Positions 22,021-31,817 of a DNA stretch of 64,000 bases are shown piece after piece. This DNA is from Clusia tigrina. Taxonomy: Eukaryota > Arthropoda > Insecta > Diptera > Clusiidae. The DNA is taken from NCBI GenBank assembly GCA_920105625.2, contig OV050030.1:168761315-168825314 (forward strand), read 5' to 3'. The number at the start of each line of letters is the position of its first letter. The stretch's first letter is position 1. The position numbers and the translations under genes were made by a program. The notes under the pieces were generated by a model, which was not told the origin of the DNA, ran no database searches, and saw nothing but the letters and a program-made list of their open reading frames with translations.

Positions 22021-22089
22021 GCATAAAGTTCCCACGAGTGTGGGGGTCAGTAGGTCAGTCGTGTCATAGCCCCCACTAACACTGCAAGG
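22021..22089 (-). other. 5' UTR of LINE L, right-hand end next to element B
   Basis: Short leader before ORF1. The AAGG at 22086-22089 is the target duplication of element B; the leader resumes at 39531. Confidence 0.6.
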
Positions 22090-22595
22090 TGTTGGGGGTT
22101 TCGTGTCCTTGCTTGGCTGGAGACGTCCTGTCGCAGTTCTCGGGCAAGTGGCTGAAAAATCAAGAACCCTGACGTAGAATTCAAACACTATCACTTTTCA
22201 GTTTCAAAACACAAGAGTGCTTTATTCTTAAAAATACTAGTTCTTATATACTATTTACCAATAAACATTACAGTCTACGTCTTGACATTTCTGGTGTTCC
22301 AGTTACGCAATTGTTATTTGGTGTCAGTTGCTCAAGCCCACTGACCTACTGCAAGTAAAAGTGTCGTCGGTGCATTCTAAATGCCCCTCGTCAGCTTGAC
22401 TGCGGAACTGTGACACCCTAAAAGTTTACACAATAATGTTACGCAGATCACATTAACTTAAAATACTTAGACCCTAGAAGTATGCCTTATTATAACACCG
22501 TTTTAGCACATGCTAATTCAACATAGTGTGGCATCTACTAGGAGTCGGTGTTGTGAGTAAACTACACGTAGGTAGTTTGATTCTAACTCACAACA
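22090..22595 (-). repeat. 3' LTR of element B
   Basis: 506 bp, plus-strand ends TGTTGGGGG and CTCACAACA. One G shorter than the other LTR at the first G-run, plus about eleven substitutions. Confidence 0.95.
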
Positions 22596-22610
22596 TCCCT
22601 CCCCTCTTTC
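22596..22610 (-). other. Polypurine tract of B
   Basis: Minus strand AAAGAGGGGAGGGA directly before the 3' LTR, the same as in A. Confidence 0.88.
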
Positions 22611-22712
22611 TGAAAGAAGTTAGTGCAACTAACTTCTAATGAATCTTACAGTATTTTTCTCTTTTCTGCACTTTAAACAATCTGTGCATTTTCTTAATCC
22701 TATAGTACATAT
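22611..22712 (-). other. 3' UTR of B on the left of insertion D
   Basis: Matches the last ~100 bases before the polypurine tract of A (AGTTAGTTGCACTAACTTC). The ATAT at 22709-22712 is the target duplication of D; host sequence continues at 29079. Confidence 0.8.
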
Positions 22713-23337
22713 TGTTACGAAATTGCCCTCTTGACAATTTACTCTGTTACAAAATTGCCCTCCTGACAATTTCTCTAACTCTCTGTACTCGGACTCGTAC
22801 CACTGGATTGTGTAGTAATCAAACAATCGCTGGTTAAATTAAAATAATTAGCTTTATTTAATTATTGCTATTTACACATTTAATATTAGGCTTAAAGTTT
22901 ACTTAGTTATTACTTGCACTTTATTTCACAAACCATTAGTCACTTTATTTAATAAGTAATTTCATCACTTTATTTAATAATGAATTTCATCACTTTGCAA
23001 AATTACAAATACTGCCAATACTGCTGCTTCGATTAAAATGCCTGCTGTACACACTTTTACGATCTCTGATCTACTGTGTTCCACTTTGAACAGTCTTGTC
23101 GCTTTTATAGTTTTCGAATGGTTGGTGTAGAAACTTCCACGCTATTCTCGTATATTCTAGAAGCTTCTATCCTCTTCGACAGAAGTCGAGAATATTCTTT
23201 TTGATATTACCGACAGATGGTTCTTGAATAAGCTTTTATTCGAATAGTTCGCATCTTGACTCACAGGGGGCACTCATTCTCCAGATGGGATCCTAAAAAT
23301 ATGCTATCCCGTTTCACTGATATGCAATCACGTTTCA
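22713..23337 (-). repeat. 3' LTR of element D
   Basis: 625 bp, minus-strand ends TGAAACGTG...CGTAACA. Contains two near-copies of an AAATTGCCCTC segment and three TCACTTTATTTAAT-type segments. Confidence 0.95.
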
Positions 23338-23349
23338 CTGCCCTCCGCT
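23338..23349 (-). other. Polypurine tract of D
   Basis: Minus strand AGCGGAGGGCAG abuts the 3' LTR and overlaps the stop region of pol. Confidence 0.75.
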
Positions 23350-26264
23350 TAATCTTGTTCGTCCCGAACAAGGATAGTATTGCAACCTTTATAAGGAGAT
23401 AACCTCTCTAAATGAACGACTTTCATTTTGCTCCTGGCATTTCTCGCCAACTGGATACGGTATACTACATCGTTGAGCCGCTTTATCACCTTATAAGGGC
23501 CTTCCCAGTGTGTTTGCAGTTTTGGCGATAATCCCTTTTTCCTTTGCGGATTATGAAGCATAACTAGCTGCCCTTCCTGAAATCCCTTGGAGTTTGCTCG
23601 TAGATCATATCTGGCTTTCATTTTATCACTCATCAGTTGTGTGCGCTTTCTGATAGTTCCATGAATTTCATTCAGCTGTCTTCGTTTGTCAGCTACATAA
23701 CTGCTACATGAAACTTCCGTAGATGAGTAGGCACCGAATTTCAGATCTGCAGGCAATCTTATGTCACAACCGAAAATAGCCTTAGCTGGTGTTGTAAATG
23801 TTGTATCGTGAGTTGCCGATCGGTATGCCATTAAGAAGAGGGGTATGTGTTGGTCCCAATCTTTCTGGTTTCTGTCGACGACTTTCCTTAGGTGTTCCTC
23901 AAGCGTACGATTAAATCTTTCAACCATTCCATCGGATTGTGGGTGCAAAGGGGTTGTACGAGTTTTGCGTATGCCCATCAATTCACTCATTTCCCTGAAT
24001 ATTGTTGACTCGAAATTTCTGCCTTGATCCGAGTGCAACTCGAGGGGAGCTCCGAATCTGCAGACCCAATTATTGATAAATGCATCTGCAACGGTCTTAG
24101 CTTCTTGATCGGGAATGGGGTATACTTCTGGCCATTTACTAAAATAGTCGATTACGACGAGAACATATTTGTTGCCGGAATCACTAATTGGAAACGGACC
24201 TGCTATGTCCATTGCAATACGCTCAAATGGCGCTCCCACGTTGTATAAATGCATCTTCCCCTGACTGCGACGGCTCGGTCCCTTGGCAGCTGTACACTTT
24301 TCACAAGCACTAATCCAGTCAACTACCGATTGCTGGCAACCAACCCAATAAAATCGTGTTTTAATTTTCTCGACTGTTTTTGTTATTCCCAAATGCCCTC
24401 CGCTTGGCCCACTATGGTATTCCTTGAGAATTTCGCTTATTCTTGCCTTGGGTACCACAATCAAGTTCTTCGTGGTTTTTCCATCTTCGCTCTCCCACAG
24501 GCGGAATAGGCATCCATCTTGCAGCTTTAAGCTATTCCATTGAGCCCAATATGCTTTAGTTATGGGGCTTTCAGTCGAGATTACGTTCCAATCAGGCCGT
24601 TTTCCTTCATTCTTACTTGATACGATTTTTGCCAAATCTGGGTCATTTCGTTGTTCTTCTTTTATCTTTTCCGCTGTCCATTCATCGTCTGGTAAAACTG
24701 CCATTAAGCGCACATCGACTACTCCTTCTTTCCCTTCAGCTTTAGAACAGTGCTTACATTCCATACTGCAAGGACGTCGTGATAGTGCATCAGCATTCCC
24801 GTGGTTTCCGCCTCTGCGATGTTCTATTGTGAAATCGTAGCTTTGGAGTCTCTCAATCCATCTCGCAACCTGACCTTCGGGATTTTTGAACTGTAATAGC
24901 CAGCGCAGAGCAGCGTGATCCGTTCTCAACAAGAACTTTTGTCCATACAAGTACTTGTTAAAGTGCTTCACGCACTGCATAACTGCCAAAAGTTCTCTCC
25001 GTGTTACACAGTAATTTCGCTCTGGCTTTGATAAGATCTTACTGAAGTAGGCTATTACTCTTTCATGTCCGTCAATAACTTGCGACAGGACACCTCCAAT
25101 CCCGAATCCACTTGCATCTGTATCCAAAATAAATTTTTCGCCAGGTATTGGATACGCAAGGATCGGAGCTGTACACAATAGCTCTTTCAATCTGTTGAAT
25201 GCCTTCTCTTGTTCGCTTTTCCACTCAAAAGGACAATTTTTCCTCGTTAATGCATGCAGACTACCAGCCACGTCTGCAAAGCCTGGAACAAAGCGTCTGT
25301 AATAGGTGCAAAGACCCAAGAAGCTGCGTAGCTCATGCAGACTAGTTGGTCTTGGCCACTCCCTTACTGAGTCTATCTTATCTGGATCTGTGTGTACTCC
25401 TTCAGGTGTGACTTTATGTCCAAGGTACTTGACTTCTTTCTTGAAGAACGAGCATTTCTTTGCGCTCAGCTTCAACCCTGAAGCTCCTAATCGCATCAAT
25501 ACTTCTTCCAAATTCTTCAAGTGGTCCTCGAAGTCCTTTCCCATAACGATGATGTCATCTAGGTACACCAGACACGTTTTCCAGTGGATACCCTTTAGCA
25601 CATGTTCCATTAGGCGTTCAAATGTAGCTGGAGCATTACACAGTCCGAATGGCATTACCAAAAATTGCCATAGTCCATCACCGGCGCTGAATGCTGTCTT
25701 TTCCTTGTCTTGGTCGTCTACTGCCACTTGCCAATATCCGCTTTGTAAATCCAGCGTTGAGAACCAATTTGAACCAGAAAGTGTGTCCAACGTATCGTCG
25801 ATTCGAGGTAATGGATAACTATCTTTCTTCGTTACCTCATTTAGTTTACGATAATCTACACAGAAACGTGTGGAGCCATCCTTCTTCTTGACTAATACCA
25901 CTGGAGAACTCCAGGGGCTCGCTGATGGCTCTATGACGTTGTTCGGATGCATTTCCTTCAGCAATACATTCACCTCTTCTCTCTTTGCCAGAGGTACTCT
26001 TCTTGACGCTTGACGAATGGGTTTGGCATCACCAGTGTTGATTGTGTGTTTCACCATTTTTGTTCTGCCTTCGTTTTTACCCTTTTCAGCAAATACTGAC
26101 CAATGTCTTGCCAAAAGTTGGCGGGCAGTCTTCCTCTGCTCTGTGGATAAGTCTTTGCTCCATTCTTTCGTGAGATCGTCGAGTACCTTTTTATCAGCTG
26201 GTATCTTCATTTTTGTGTCTCGCGGCTGGCTTTCACAGTTTACAAATTGCCCGGCAATTTCCAA
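23349..26264 (-). CDS. pol: RT-RNase H-integrase polyprotein of D (971 codons, open)
   Basis: RT (about residues 85-330) has FCVDYRKLN, the VMPFGLCNAPATFERLM block and the YLDD catalytic box. RNase H follows (LDTDASGFGIGGVLSQ, then TDHAALRW and NADALSRR). Integrase has an H-H-CX2C zinc region (residues about 625-670) and a D, D, E core (MDIAGPF, HSDQGRNF, DGMVERFNRTL). A GPY/F-type domain (WEGPYKVIKRL) and a short tail end the protein. All catalytic residues I can check are present, so the enzyme part could be functional if expressed. The protease lies in another frame just upstream, overlapping by a few codons near 26240-26290; this is either a recent indel or a frameshift site. The stop overlaps the polypurine tract. 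Confidence 0.92.
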   Translation of the reverse strand: MEIAGQFVNCESQPRDTKMKIPADKKVLDDLTKEWSKDLSTEQRKTARQLLARHWSVFAEKGKNEGRTKMVKHTINTGDAKPIRQASRRVPLAKREEVNVLLKEMHPNNVIEPSASPWSSPVVLVKKKDGSTRFCVDYRKLNEVTKKDSYPLPRIDDTLDTLSGSNWFSTLDLQSGYWQVAVDDQDKEKTAFSAGDGLWQFLVMPFGLCNAPATFERLMEHVLKGIHWKTCLVYLDDIIVMGKDFEDHLKNLEEVLMRLGASGLKLSAKKCSFFKKEVKYLGHKVTPEGVHTDPDKIDSVREWPRPTSLHELRSFLGLCTYYRRFVPGFADVAGSLHALTRKNCPFEWKSEQEKAFNRLKELLCTAPILAYPIPGEKFILDTDASGFGIGGVLSQVIDGHERVIAYFSKILSKPERNYCVTRRELLAVMQCVKHFNKYLYGQKFLLRTDHAALRWLLQFKNPEGQVARWIERLQSYDFTIEHRRGGNHGNADALSRRPCSMECKHCSKAEGKEGVVDVRLMAVLPDDEWTAEKIKEEQRNDPDLAKIVSSKNEGKRPDWNVISTESPITKAYWAQWNSLKLQDGCLFRLWESEDGKTTKNLIVVPKARISEILKEYHSGPSGGHLGITKTVEKIKTRFYWVGCQQSVVDWISACEKCTAAKGPSRRSQGKMHLYNVGAPFERIAMDIAGPFPISDSGNKYVLVVIDYFSKWPEVYPIPDQEAKTVADAFINNWVCRFGAPLELHSDQGRNFESTIFREMSELMGIRKTRTTPLHPQSDGMVERFNRTLEEHLRKVVDRNQKDWDQHIPLFLMAYRSATHDTTFTTPAKAIFGCDIRLPADLKFGAYSSTEVSCSSYVADKRRQLNEIHGTIRKRTQLMSDKMKARYDLRANSKGFQEGQLVMLHNPQRKKGLSPKLQTHWEGPYKVIKRLNDVVYRIQLARNARSKMKVVHLERLSPYKGCNTILVRDEQD

Positions 26265-26883
26265 TTATCTGTCCTTTCTCTATGGTTTTAGCGGAATTTG
26301 CAAGATTGACCACTCTTACTGGCACTATTCTGTTCTGCTGTTCTTCTACGAGGGTTTTTCCAATTATGATGTCATCCAGTGCGAATTTTTCATCAGTCTC
26401 CACAACCCACAACTTGTTCTTCTCCACATCTCGGTCCATTTTGGCCCATATGACTGCCTCTGACTTTGCTGGGATTTTTGTCCGCCGCGATACAATGGCT
26501 TGTCGGATACCTCCATACTTATCCTCACCAACGGATAACGGTATTTCGGTGTTCGCATACTTCAACATTCGGCATTTCAAATCTAGGGTGAATCCATTCC
26601 GAATCATAAAATCCACACCTAAGATTAATTCGTCCACAATATCCGCAACTACAAACTCGTGCGTCACTGTTGTGGTGCCGATAGTTATATTCCGTGTAAC
26701 TTTTCCCAGTACCGGTGCATCATCTCCAGTTGCCGTACGCAATCTTATTCCCTGAAGCGGTTCGATTCCCCGAACGAGATCCCTTCTAATTATGGAATGT
26801 GATGCACCCGTATCCAATGTTACCACGATTTTTCTTCCATTTACTACGCTGTCGACAGTTAGGCTGTTGATTTTCCGTGCCAT
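26233..26883 (-). CDS. Aspartic protease and linker of D
   Basis: The active site LDTGASHSI lies about 26 residues after the first Met, followed by a hydrophobic-Gly segment (ELILGVDFMIRNG) that closes the retropepsin fold near residues 88-100. The rest is a linker towards RT. The frame is open upstream of the Met, past the gag stop, so it is probably made by a -1 shift from gag. It ends at a stop near 26233, where the RT frame takes over in a different phase. Confidence 0.85.
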   Translation of the reverse strand: MARKINSLTVDSVVNGRKIVVTLDTGASHSIIRRDLVRGIEPLQGIRLRTATGDDAPVLGKVTRNITIGTTTVTHEFVVADIVDELILGVDFMIRNGFTLDLKCRMLKYANTEIPLSVGEDKYGGIRQAIVSRRTKIPAKSEAVIWAKMDRDVEKNKLWVVETDEKFALDDIIIGKTLVEEQQNRIVPVRVVNLANSAKTIEKGQIIGNCRAICKL

Positions 26884-26951
26884 CTGAGAAACGAAGATTC
26901 TGGGGCTACATGTTGTGGGAGTCAGATCAAGCCCCTCGAGACTGACTCCAT

Positions 26952-28410
26952 CTAGTTTGTCGACGGCTTTTCAACGTTTTCTGATTCCCTACTTTGGAAT
27001 CTGACTTGCTTTGGAGGTCTTACCGGTGAGCGTGATCTAGAAAGTTTCCGTCTCGATTGGCAATTACGGGCCATGTGTCCGACCTCTCCGCAGGTGAAGC
27101 ATTTGCCCGTGAAACTTTGGCCGCTTTCAACTTGTACCTGACGGGCTCTGTATACTGGCTGGCACACCAAGGCTGCTGTCTCTGAAGTTAAAGCGCTAGC
27201 TACTGTCTCCATATATGTAGCTTTCGGATTAGTTATTGCAGAACGCTTTATCTCCGCATCGCGAATGCCATATACAAAGGTGTTTATCATACACCTCTAA
27301 GTGATCTCTCCTGGGTAGGCAAGATGAGCCAACCGTTCCACTTCCGCGGCAAATTGTTGTAGAGACTCACCACTCTTCTGTACCCGTGTTCGTAGCTCTA
27401 CTTGGTACATCTGCTTCCGGTGTTCACTACCATACTTGCGTTGAACGGCATTCATCAAGCTTTCATAGCAGTCTCGCTCACTTTCTGAGATAGTTTGAAG
27501 CACATCAGCGGCAGCACCTTTCAATGAAACTGTTAATGCAGCCACTTTTTCGCGAGCACTCCAACCATTTGTGCTAGCGGTAGTCTCAAACTGCATTCTG
27601 AAGACGCTAAATGTCGTGGTTCCATCATAGGTAGGAGGCTTCAGTTTTATTGAGGATAAAGCTGGCACAGTCAATGCACCTTCCTGTAGTAGGTGAATTC
27701 TTTGCTCTATTTGTTGCTTAAATTCGTTTTGCTTTTGCTCGTTCGCAATGAATTTTTGTTCTACACATTTTTCGAACGATTCCTGCCGTGTCTGAATATC
27801 ACAAACCTTCCTGTCTACCATTTCGGACATTTCTTTCATCTGCTGTGAGTTTTGTTCCGCTAATAGAGCGAGTCGTGTTTCACTCTGCTGCAACTTCTTT
27901 AACACTCTTTTCAACGAATGCAACACTCTTTTCGACGGATGCAACAATCTTTTCGACGGATTTAGCATTTTGCTGTAACTGCTGCTGCATCCTCTCTTCG
28001 GCTGCTTGAGCATTTTGTTGTAATTGCTGCTGCATCCTCTCTTCGGCTGCTTGAGCATTTTGTTGTAATTGCTGCTGCATCCTCTCTTCGGCTGCTTGAG
28101 CATTTTGTTGTAATTGCTGTTGCATCCTCTCTTCGGCTGCTTGAGCACTTTGTTGTAGCTGCATCTGTATTACCCCGATAAGTGCACTCATGTCAAAGTT
28201 ACCCGTGTTAGTTTCTTGCGGTGTTTCTTCGTGTCGAGATGTCGTTGCCTCTTCACATTGGAATTCATGCTCATCTACATCTATACCCTGCTCCTCTAAA
28301 GCGCTTCTTAATCGCACCTGCAGCTCCGCTTTAAGCCCTTGTGTTTGCAAATTTAAACGCTCAAGCTCCTTCTTGAGCTGCTCCAATCTCAGTTTTTCAA
28401 ATTTAACCAT
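26952..28410 (-). pseudogene. gag: gag of D, one frame change and one in-frame amber
   Basis: Starts at ATG 28410, close to the primer site. The N-terminal part (176 codons) has a helical start and four copies of a 15-residue repeat built on AQAAEERMQQQLQQN, a likely coiled coil. The frame changes by one near 27880-27900. The capsid-like core then runs to TAG at 27297-27299, with the same frame continuing for a further 115 codons that hold one zinc knuckle (CFTCGEVGHMARNC) and an Arg/Ser-rich tail. The amber could be a nonsense mutation or a read-through codon; the frame change suggests a mutation. Confidence 0.85.
27975..28160 (-). repeat. 45-bp tandem repeat within D gag (about 4 copies)
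   Basis: The unit contains GCTGCATCCTCTCTTCGGCT and TTGAGCATTTTGTTG and recurs every 45 bases, with minor changes in the outer copies. It encodes the 15-residue coiled-coil repeat in the gag frame. Confidence 0.9.
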
Positions 28411-28430
28411 TGTTTATCACAGATACACAA

Positions 28431-28447
28431 TCCCACTTCTGACACCA
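28431..28447 (-). other. Primer-binding site of D (tRNA-Leu type)
   Basis: Minus strand TGGTGTCAGAAGTGGGA lies two to three bases inside the 5' LTR end. It is complementary to the 3' end of a leucine tRNA (ending ...TCTGACA-CCA), as recalled from eukaryotic tRNA-Leu sequences. Confidence 0.7.
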
Positions 28448-28449
28448 AT

Positions 28450-29074
28450 TGTTACGAAATTGCCCTCTTGACAATTTACTCTGTCACAAAATTGCCCTCC
28501 TGACAATTTCTCTAACTCTCTGTACTCGGACTCGTACCACTGGATTGTGTAGTAATCAAACAATCGCTGGTTAAATTAAAATAATTAGCTTTATTTAATT
28601 ATTGCTATTTACACATTTAATATTAGGCTTAAAGTTTACTTAGTTATTACTTGCACTTTATTTCACAAACCATTAGTCACTTTATTTAATAAGTAATTTC
28701 ATCACTTTATTTAATAATGAATTTCATCACTTTGCAAAATTACAAATACTGCCAATACTGCTGCTTCGATTAAAATGCCTGCTGTACACACTTTTACGAT
28801 CTCTGATCTACTGTGTTCCACTTTGAACAGTCTTGTCGCTTTTATAGTTTTCGAATGGTTGGTGTAGAAACTTCCACGCTATTCTCGTATATTCTAGAAG
28901 CTTCTATCCTCTTCGACAGAAGTCGAGAATATTCTTTTTGATATTACCGACAGATGGTTCTTGAATAAGCTTTTATTCGAATAGTTCGCATCTTGACTCA
29001 CAGGGGGCACTCATTCTCCAGATGGGATCCTAAAAATATGCTATCCCGTTTCACTGATATTCAATCACGTTTCA
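28450..29074 (-). repeat. 5' LTR of element D
   Basis: 625 bp, the same as the 3' LTR except at two positions (near 28482 and 29061). Confidence 0.95.
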
Positions 29075-29078
29075 ATAT

Positions 29079-29400
29079 GTATAGTTTTCTTTTTTCAATT
29101 CGCCTTATTTGGGTTCGATTGTTGTATTCTGTTCTTTTCACTTTTGTGTGCTTTTATTTTTCCTCTTTTGTTTTATTTTGTTATTTTATTTCAATTTCTA
29201 TTTTTTTTCTTCTTTTTTTTTCTTCTTTGCTATGACTTTGTTTTTAAAGTTTTCTTTTTTTCTTTCTTTTGTTCTACTTTGTTCTTTTATATTTTTCCCT
29301 TTATTATATTTGGTCTTTCACCGACTCTTTTCTTACTGGCGTACAATATATTTTATTCTCATACTTAAAATCTTCCATTCCGCTGTGATATTTAAATCTA
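29079..29400 (-). other. 3' UTR of B on the right of insertion D
   Basis: T-rich on the plus strand, A-rich in the element orientation; matches the A-rich 3' UTR of A (11691-12010). The apparent frames in it are low-complexity. Confidence 0.65.
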
Positions 29401-30232
29401 AAATCTTACGTTATAACCTCCGCTAACTGGTGACCCGGTTGTCGGCTGCCGTTGTCGGTATGGTTGTTGCGTTGCGCCGTTGGTGTGGTTCTCGTTGTGG
29501 GTATCCTTAACTGGCAGAATATAAACGATCACTGCCAGCGTTCTGATCGCGGCGATCCCTCCCTTTTCCAACGAGGAGTGTGATCAAAAATGTACCACTC
29601 GGAACGGTTTCCGGACAAAACGACACTCCATTGGCGAGAATGTGCCGCCGTTCAAAGTCTGAGTGTACGGTTCGCAGGTGGCTGTCTGGGTGAACGTAGA
29701 GTAGACCAAAAATACGTAATCAGCATTAGCGACGTCTTCAACGGATTTGCAGAAATGATTGCCCTGTATAAGTAAATTGTTCAATTCGCTGAAAAGCCGT
29801 TTGTTTTCTTTGAATGTGTGTTCATTGGCAATTTCCTGTCTCGTGCAATAACTACAAGGGAGCCTGGTGTCATTCTGCATGCGCCGACTCATTGACTCGT
29901 TAGGGGTTGTGTGTCAATATCCCATTGATTTACAGATCCTTGAGAGTTACACTCCAACTCGTTGGATGCAAATAGCAGGTCATTATCCTCCTCCCCGTTC
30001 TTAGCCAAATGCAATACTCTGTATTTATCCAGCTCGGCGTTCTGCCCAATAATAATGCTATAGCAGAAATCATGTTCAATAGCACGTTTGTGGAGGTAAT
30101 TTTCGTCTGTGCGTATCGCGGAGTCCCGAACTATTTACAAAAGTGTTAGATTTTGGAACTCGTTCAGCACTTAATTGACAAATAATTAGATTAAAGCACT
30201 GAACCACAACCCACAAGATCAGAGTCAACTTG
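29400..30232 (-). pseudogene. Small env-like membrane protein gene of B, broken
   Basis: Counterpart of 10862-11690 in A. The start codon is lost (ATG to AAG near 30231), while the following hydrophobic signal-like stretch remains. It shows the same internal frame change as A, and the same TGA after the cysteine-bearing segment (102-codon open part at 29892-29584). A hydrophobic segment and polar tail follow in frame. The extra stop found in A near 11271 is a sense codon here. Confidence 0.5.
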
Positions 30233-30599
30233 CTGCGCGTTGTTTGCTACCCCGAAATGACATAGCTTGCTCGTTTCGTCTGAGCCTCGCTATTATCGAT
30301 TCTGCTTCCGTTACCTCACATCCTCTCTTACTTCCGTCAGATCCTGCCGTATTTGCTCTTAACTCGCAAAGCTCCGTTGTTTTCTCTTGCAAGTCTTCTA
30401 GTTTTTTCAGTACTGGCTCCAGATCAGCATCGCGAAACTCCGATATCTCTACCCACTCGTCTGTCGAGAACCAAACATTATCCAGTGATTCCCAAATCAG
30501 GTCCGTTTCTGCCAAGGGTTCCACCCGCACTTCCGCGGTTTCGCTGCATATCGCTGGAATTCTCAAATAGGCTACCAAGAACACAGCTGCCTTACACAT
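30225..30599 (-). CDS. 124-codon acidic accessory protein of B
   Basis: Same length and nearly the same protein as the A frame at 10494-10868, with an acidic helical centre and basic end. It begins at the ATG just after the CAG acceptor (about 30604). Its survival in both copies, when neighbours have decayed, fits recent purifying selection on the source element, though two copies are thin evidence. Function unknown. Confidence 0.6.
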   Translation of the reverse strand: MCKAAVFLVAYLRIPAICSETAEVRVEPLAETDLIWESLDNVWFSTDEWVEISEFRDADLEPVLKKLEDLQEKTTELCELRANTAGSDGSKRGCEVTEAESIIARLRRNEQAMSFRGSKQRAAS

Positions 30600-30604
30600 G
30601 TACT

Positions 30605-31817
30605 GTAGTAATCGCTATAATAACTTATCTAATAAATATTTCTATGTCTCTAAATATTTAAATAATCATTATGGTTATATTATTGCTACATTATCATTAT
30701 CTCTATTTTACATTAACATCCATCATCGACCGACCTTTTATATTCATAAATTGCTAAACCTACAATTGAATGCTATATCATTCAATTTGCATCCACTCGT
30801 CTTTTCCCCTTACATTCGTTACCGTATCCTAGAGGAAAAGAGGACTGGACTATATTACATTATTGCCATATAGTGCATTAGTTCCGTTTTTTGTTAATTT
30901 TCCATAGTCTTTTTAATACTTGAGTTATCACTCATTCTAATTTCGAACCAATTTATTTCTTCTCCGACAAACCAGATTATATACACTAATCCCGTTTGTG
31001 ACAAAACTTTGTCCATTGCATGACTATATCTTTCATCGCATACAATTGATTTTTTATTAAATTTACTTCTAGCCTGATATGTATACTTCCATTAACGTTT
31101 CTATTTTCCATCCTGTAATTAGCTCGTATATGGCTACATACATACATTCGAGGCGCTTTAAATTACCTAGAAATAATTACTAACGTTATTTTCCCAATTA
31201 ACTATACATTTATTTTTTATATCCGAACATATACATTTATTCAAATTTCCATACGCTAATTTCCTAATCAATAAACAGTAAAAACCTATGTACGAGTATA
31301 TTTACATATAGCCGACTGCAGTATCTGCAAAAATATACATACGCATATACCCATTCCTCTTAACTAGAATACTTACTTCTTTAAATATACATTCGTACAT
31401 TCATTATTTATCTTATACACATATATACATACTTACTTCACCAGCAGTTCCGTTGCCTGGCGTTAACGCTCATGCGTCGAATTTCAGTGCATACACTGCC
31501 GTATGTATGTATATATTCGAAGTTTTATATTACTTACCCACGACTGTCTTACTATCTTATTTTATTTTTTAATTGAGTTCAACGTTCTTCATTTAATATT
31601 TAAGAAAAATATTTTTCCCTACTGTGCTTCGTTCGACCATAGTGCATAATAAGCACATTTTTATTGCGTCAACTTTACTTGCTCGAGTTTAATTGGCACA
31701 CTTCTGCTGGCTTTGACTTTGAAAATCGGAACTGTGTGTGTTATTTGATACACACACGTACATGTTTACGTTGTTATTTTTGTGTTTACACTTGTAAAAC
31801 ACTGCTAACACATGTCT
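30605..31817 (-). other. Untranslated region of B between pol and the accessory frame
   Basis: AT-rich with TATATACAT-type runs. Aligns with A at both ends, but lacks the ~1 kb block of A that holds the antisense gene; the break is near 31310-31330. No conserved frame. Confidence 0.6.

Larger units (their letters stand above)
22713..29074 (-). mobile_element. Element D: 6.4-kb Ty3/Gypsy element of another lineage, youngest of the nest
   Basis: Two 625-bp LTRs (22713-23337 and 28450-29074) that I find to differ at only two positions, flanked by ATAT on both sides (22709-22712 and 29075-29078). In its orientation: LTR, tRNA-Leu type primer site, gag, protease, a 971-codon RT-RNase H-integrase frame with a GPY/F-type C-terminus, polypurine tract, LTR. 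There is no env. It is close to intact: gag has one frame change and one amber codon, and a frame change separates protease from RT. The RT differs clearly from A/B; I do not assign a named clade. Confidence 0.94.

Noticed and set aside
27980..28160. Regular 45-bp repeats considered as satellite or CRISPR
   Set aside because: In frame within gag and encode a heptad repeat with no unique spacers.
22713..28520. Possible CRISPR-like array suggested by repeated AATTGCCCTC segments
   Set aside because: They are duplications inside the D LTRs, two per LTR, without regular spacers.
29109..29426. Phe-rich plus-strand frames near 29.1-29.4 kb
   Set aside because: Complement of the A-rich 3' UTR of B; low complexity.
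30353..30873. Plus-strand frames of about 100 codons opposite the B accessory gene
   Set aside because: They mirror similar frames opposite the A copy at 10465-10849; shadow frames of a conserved gene on the other strand.
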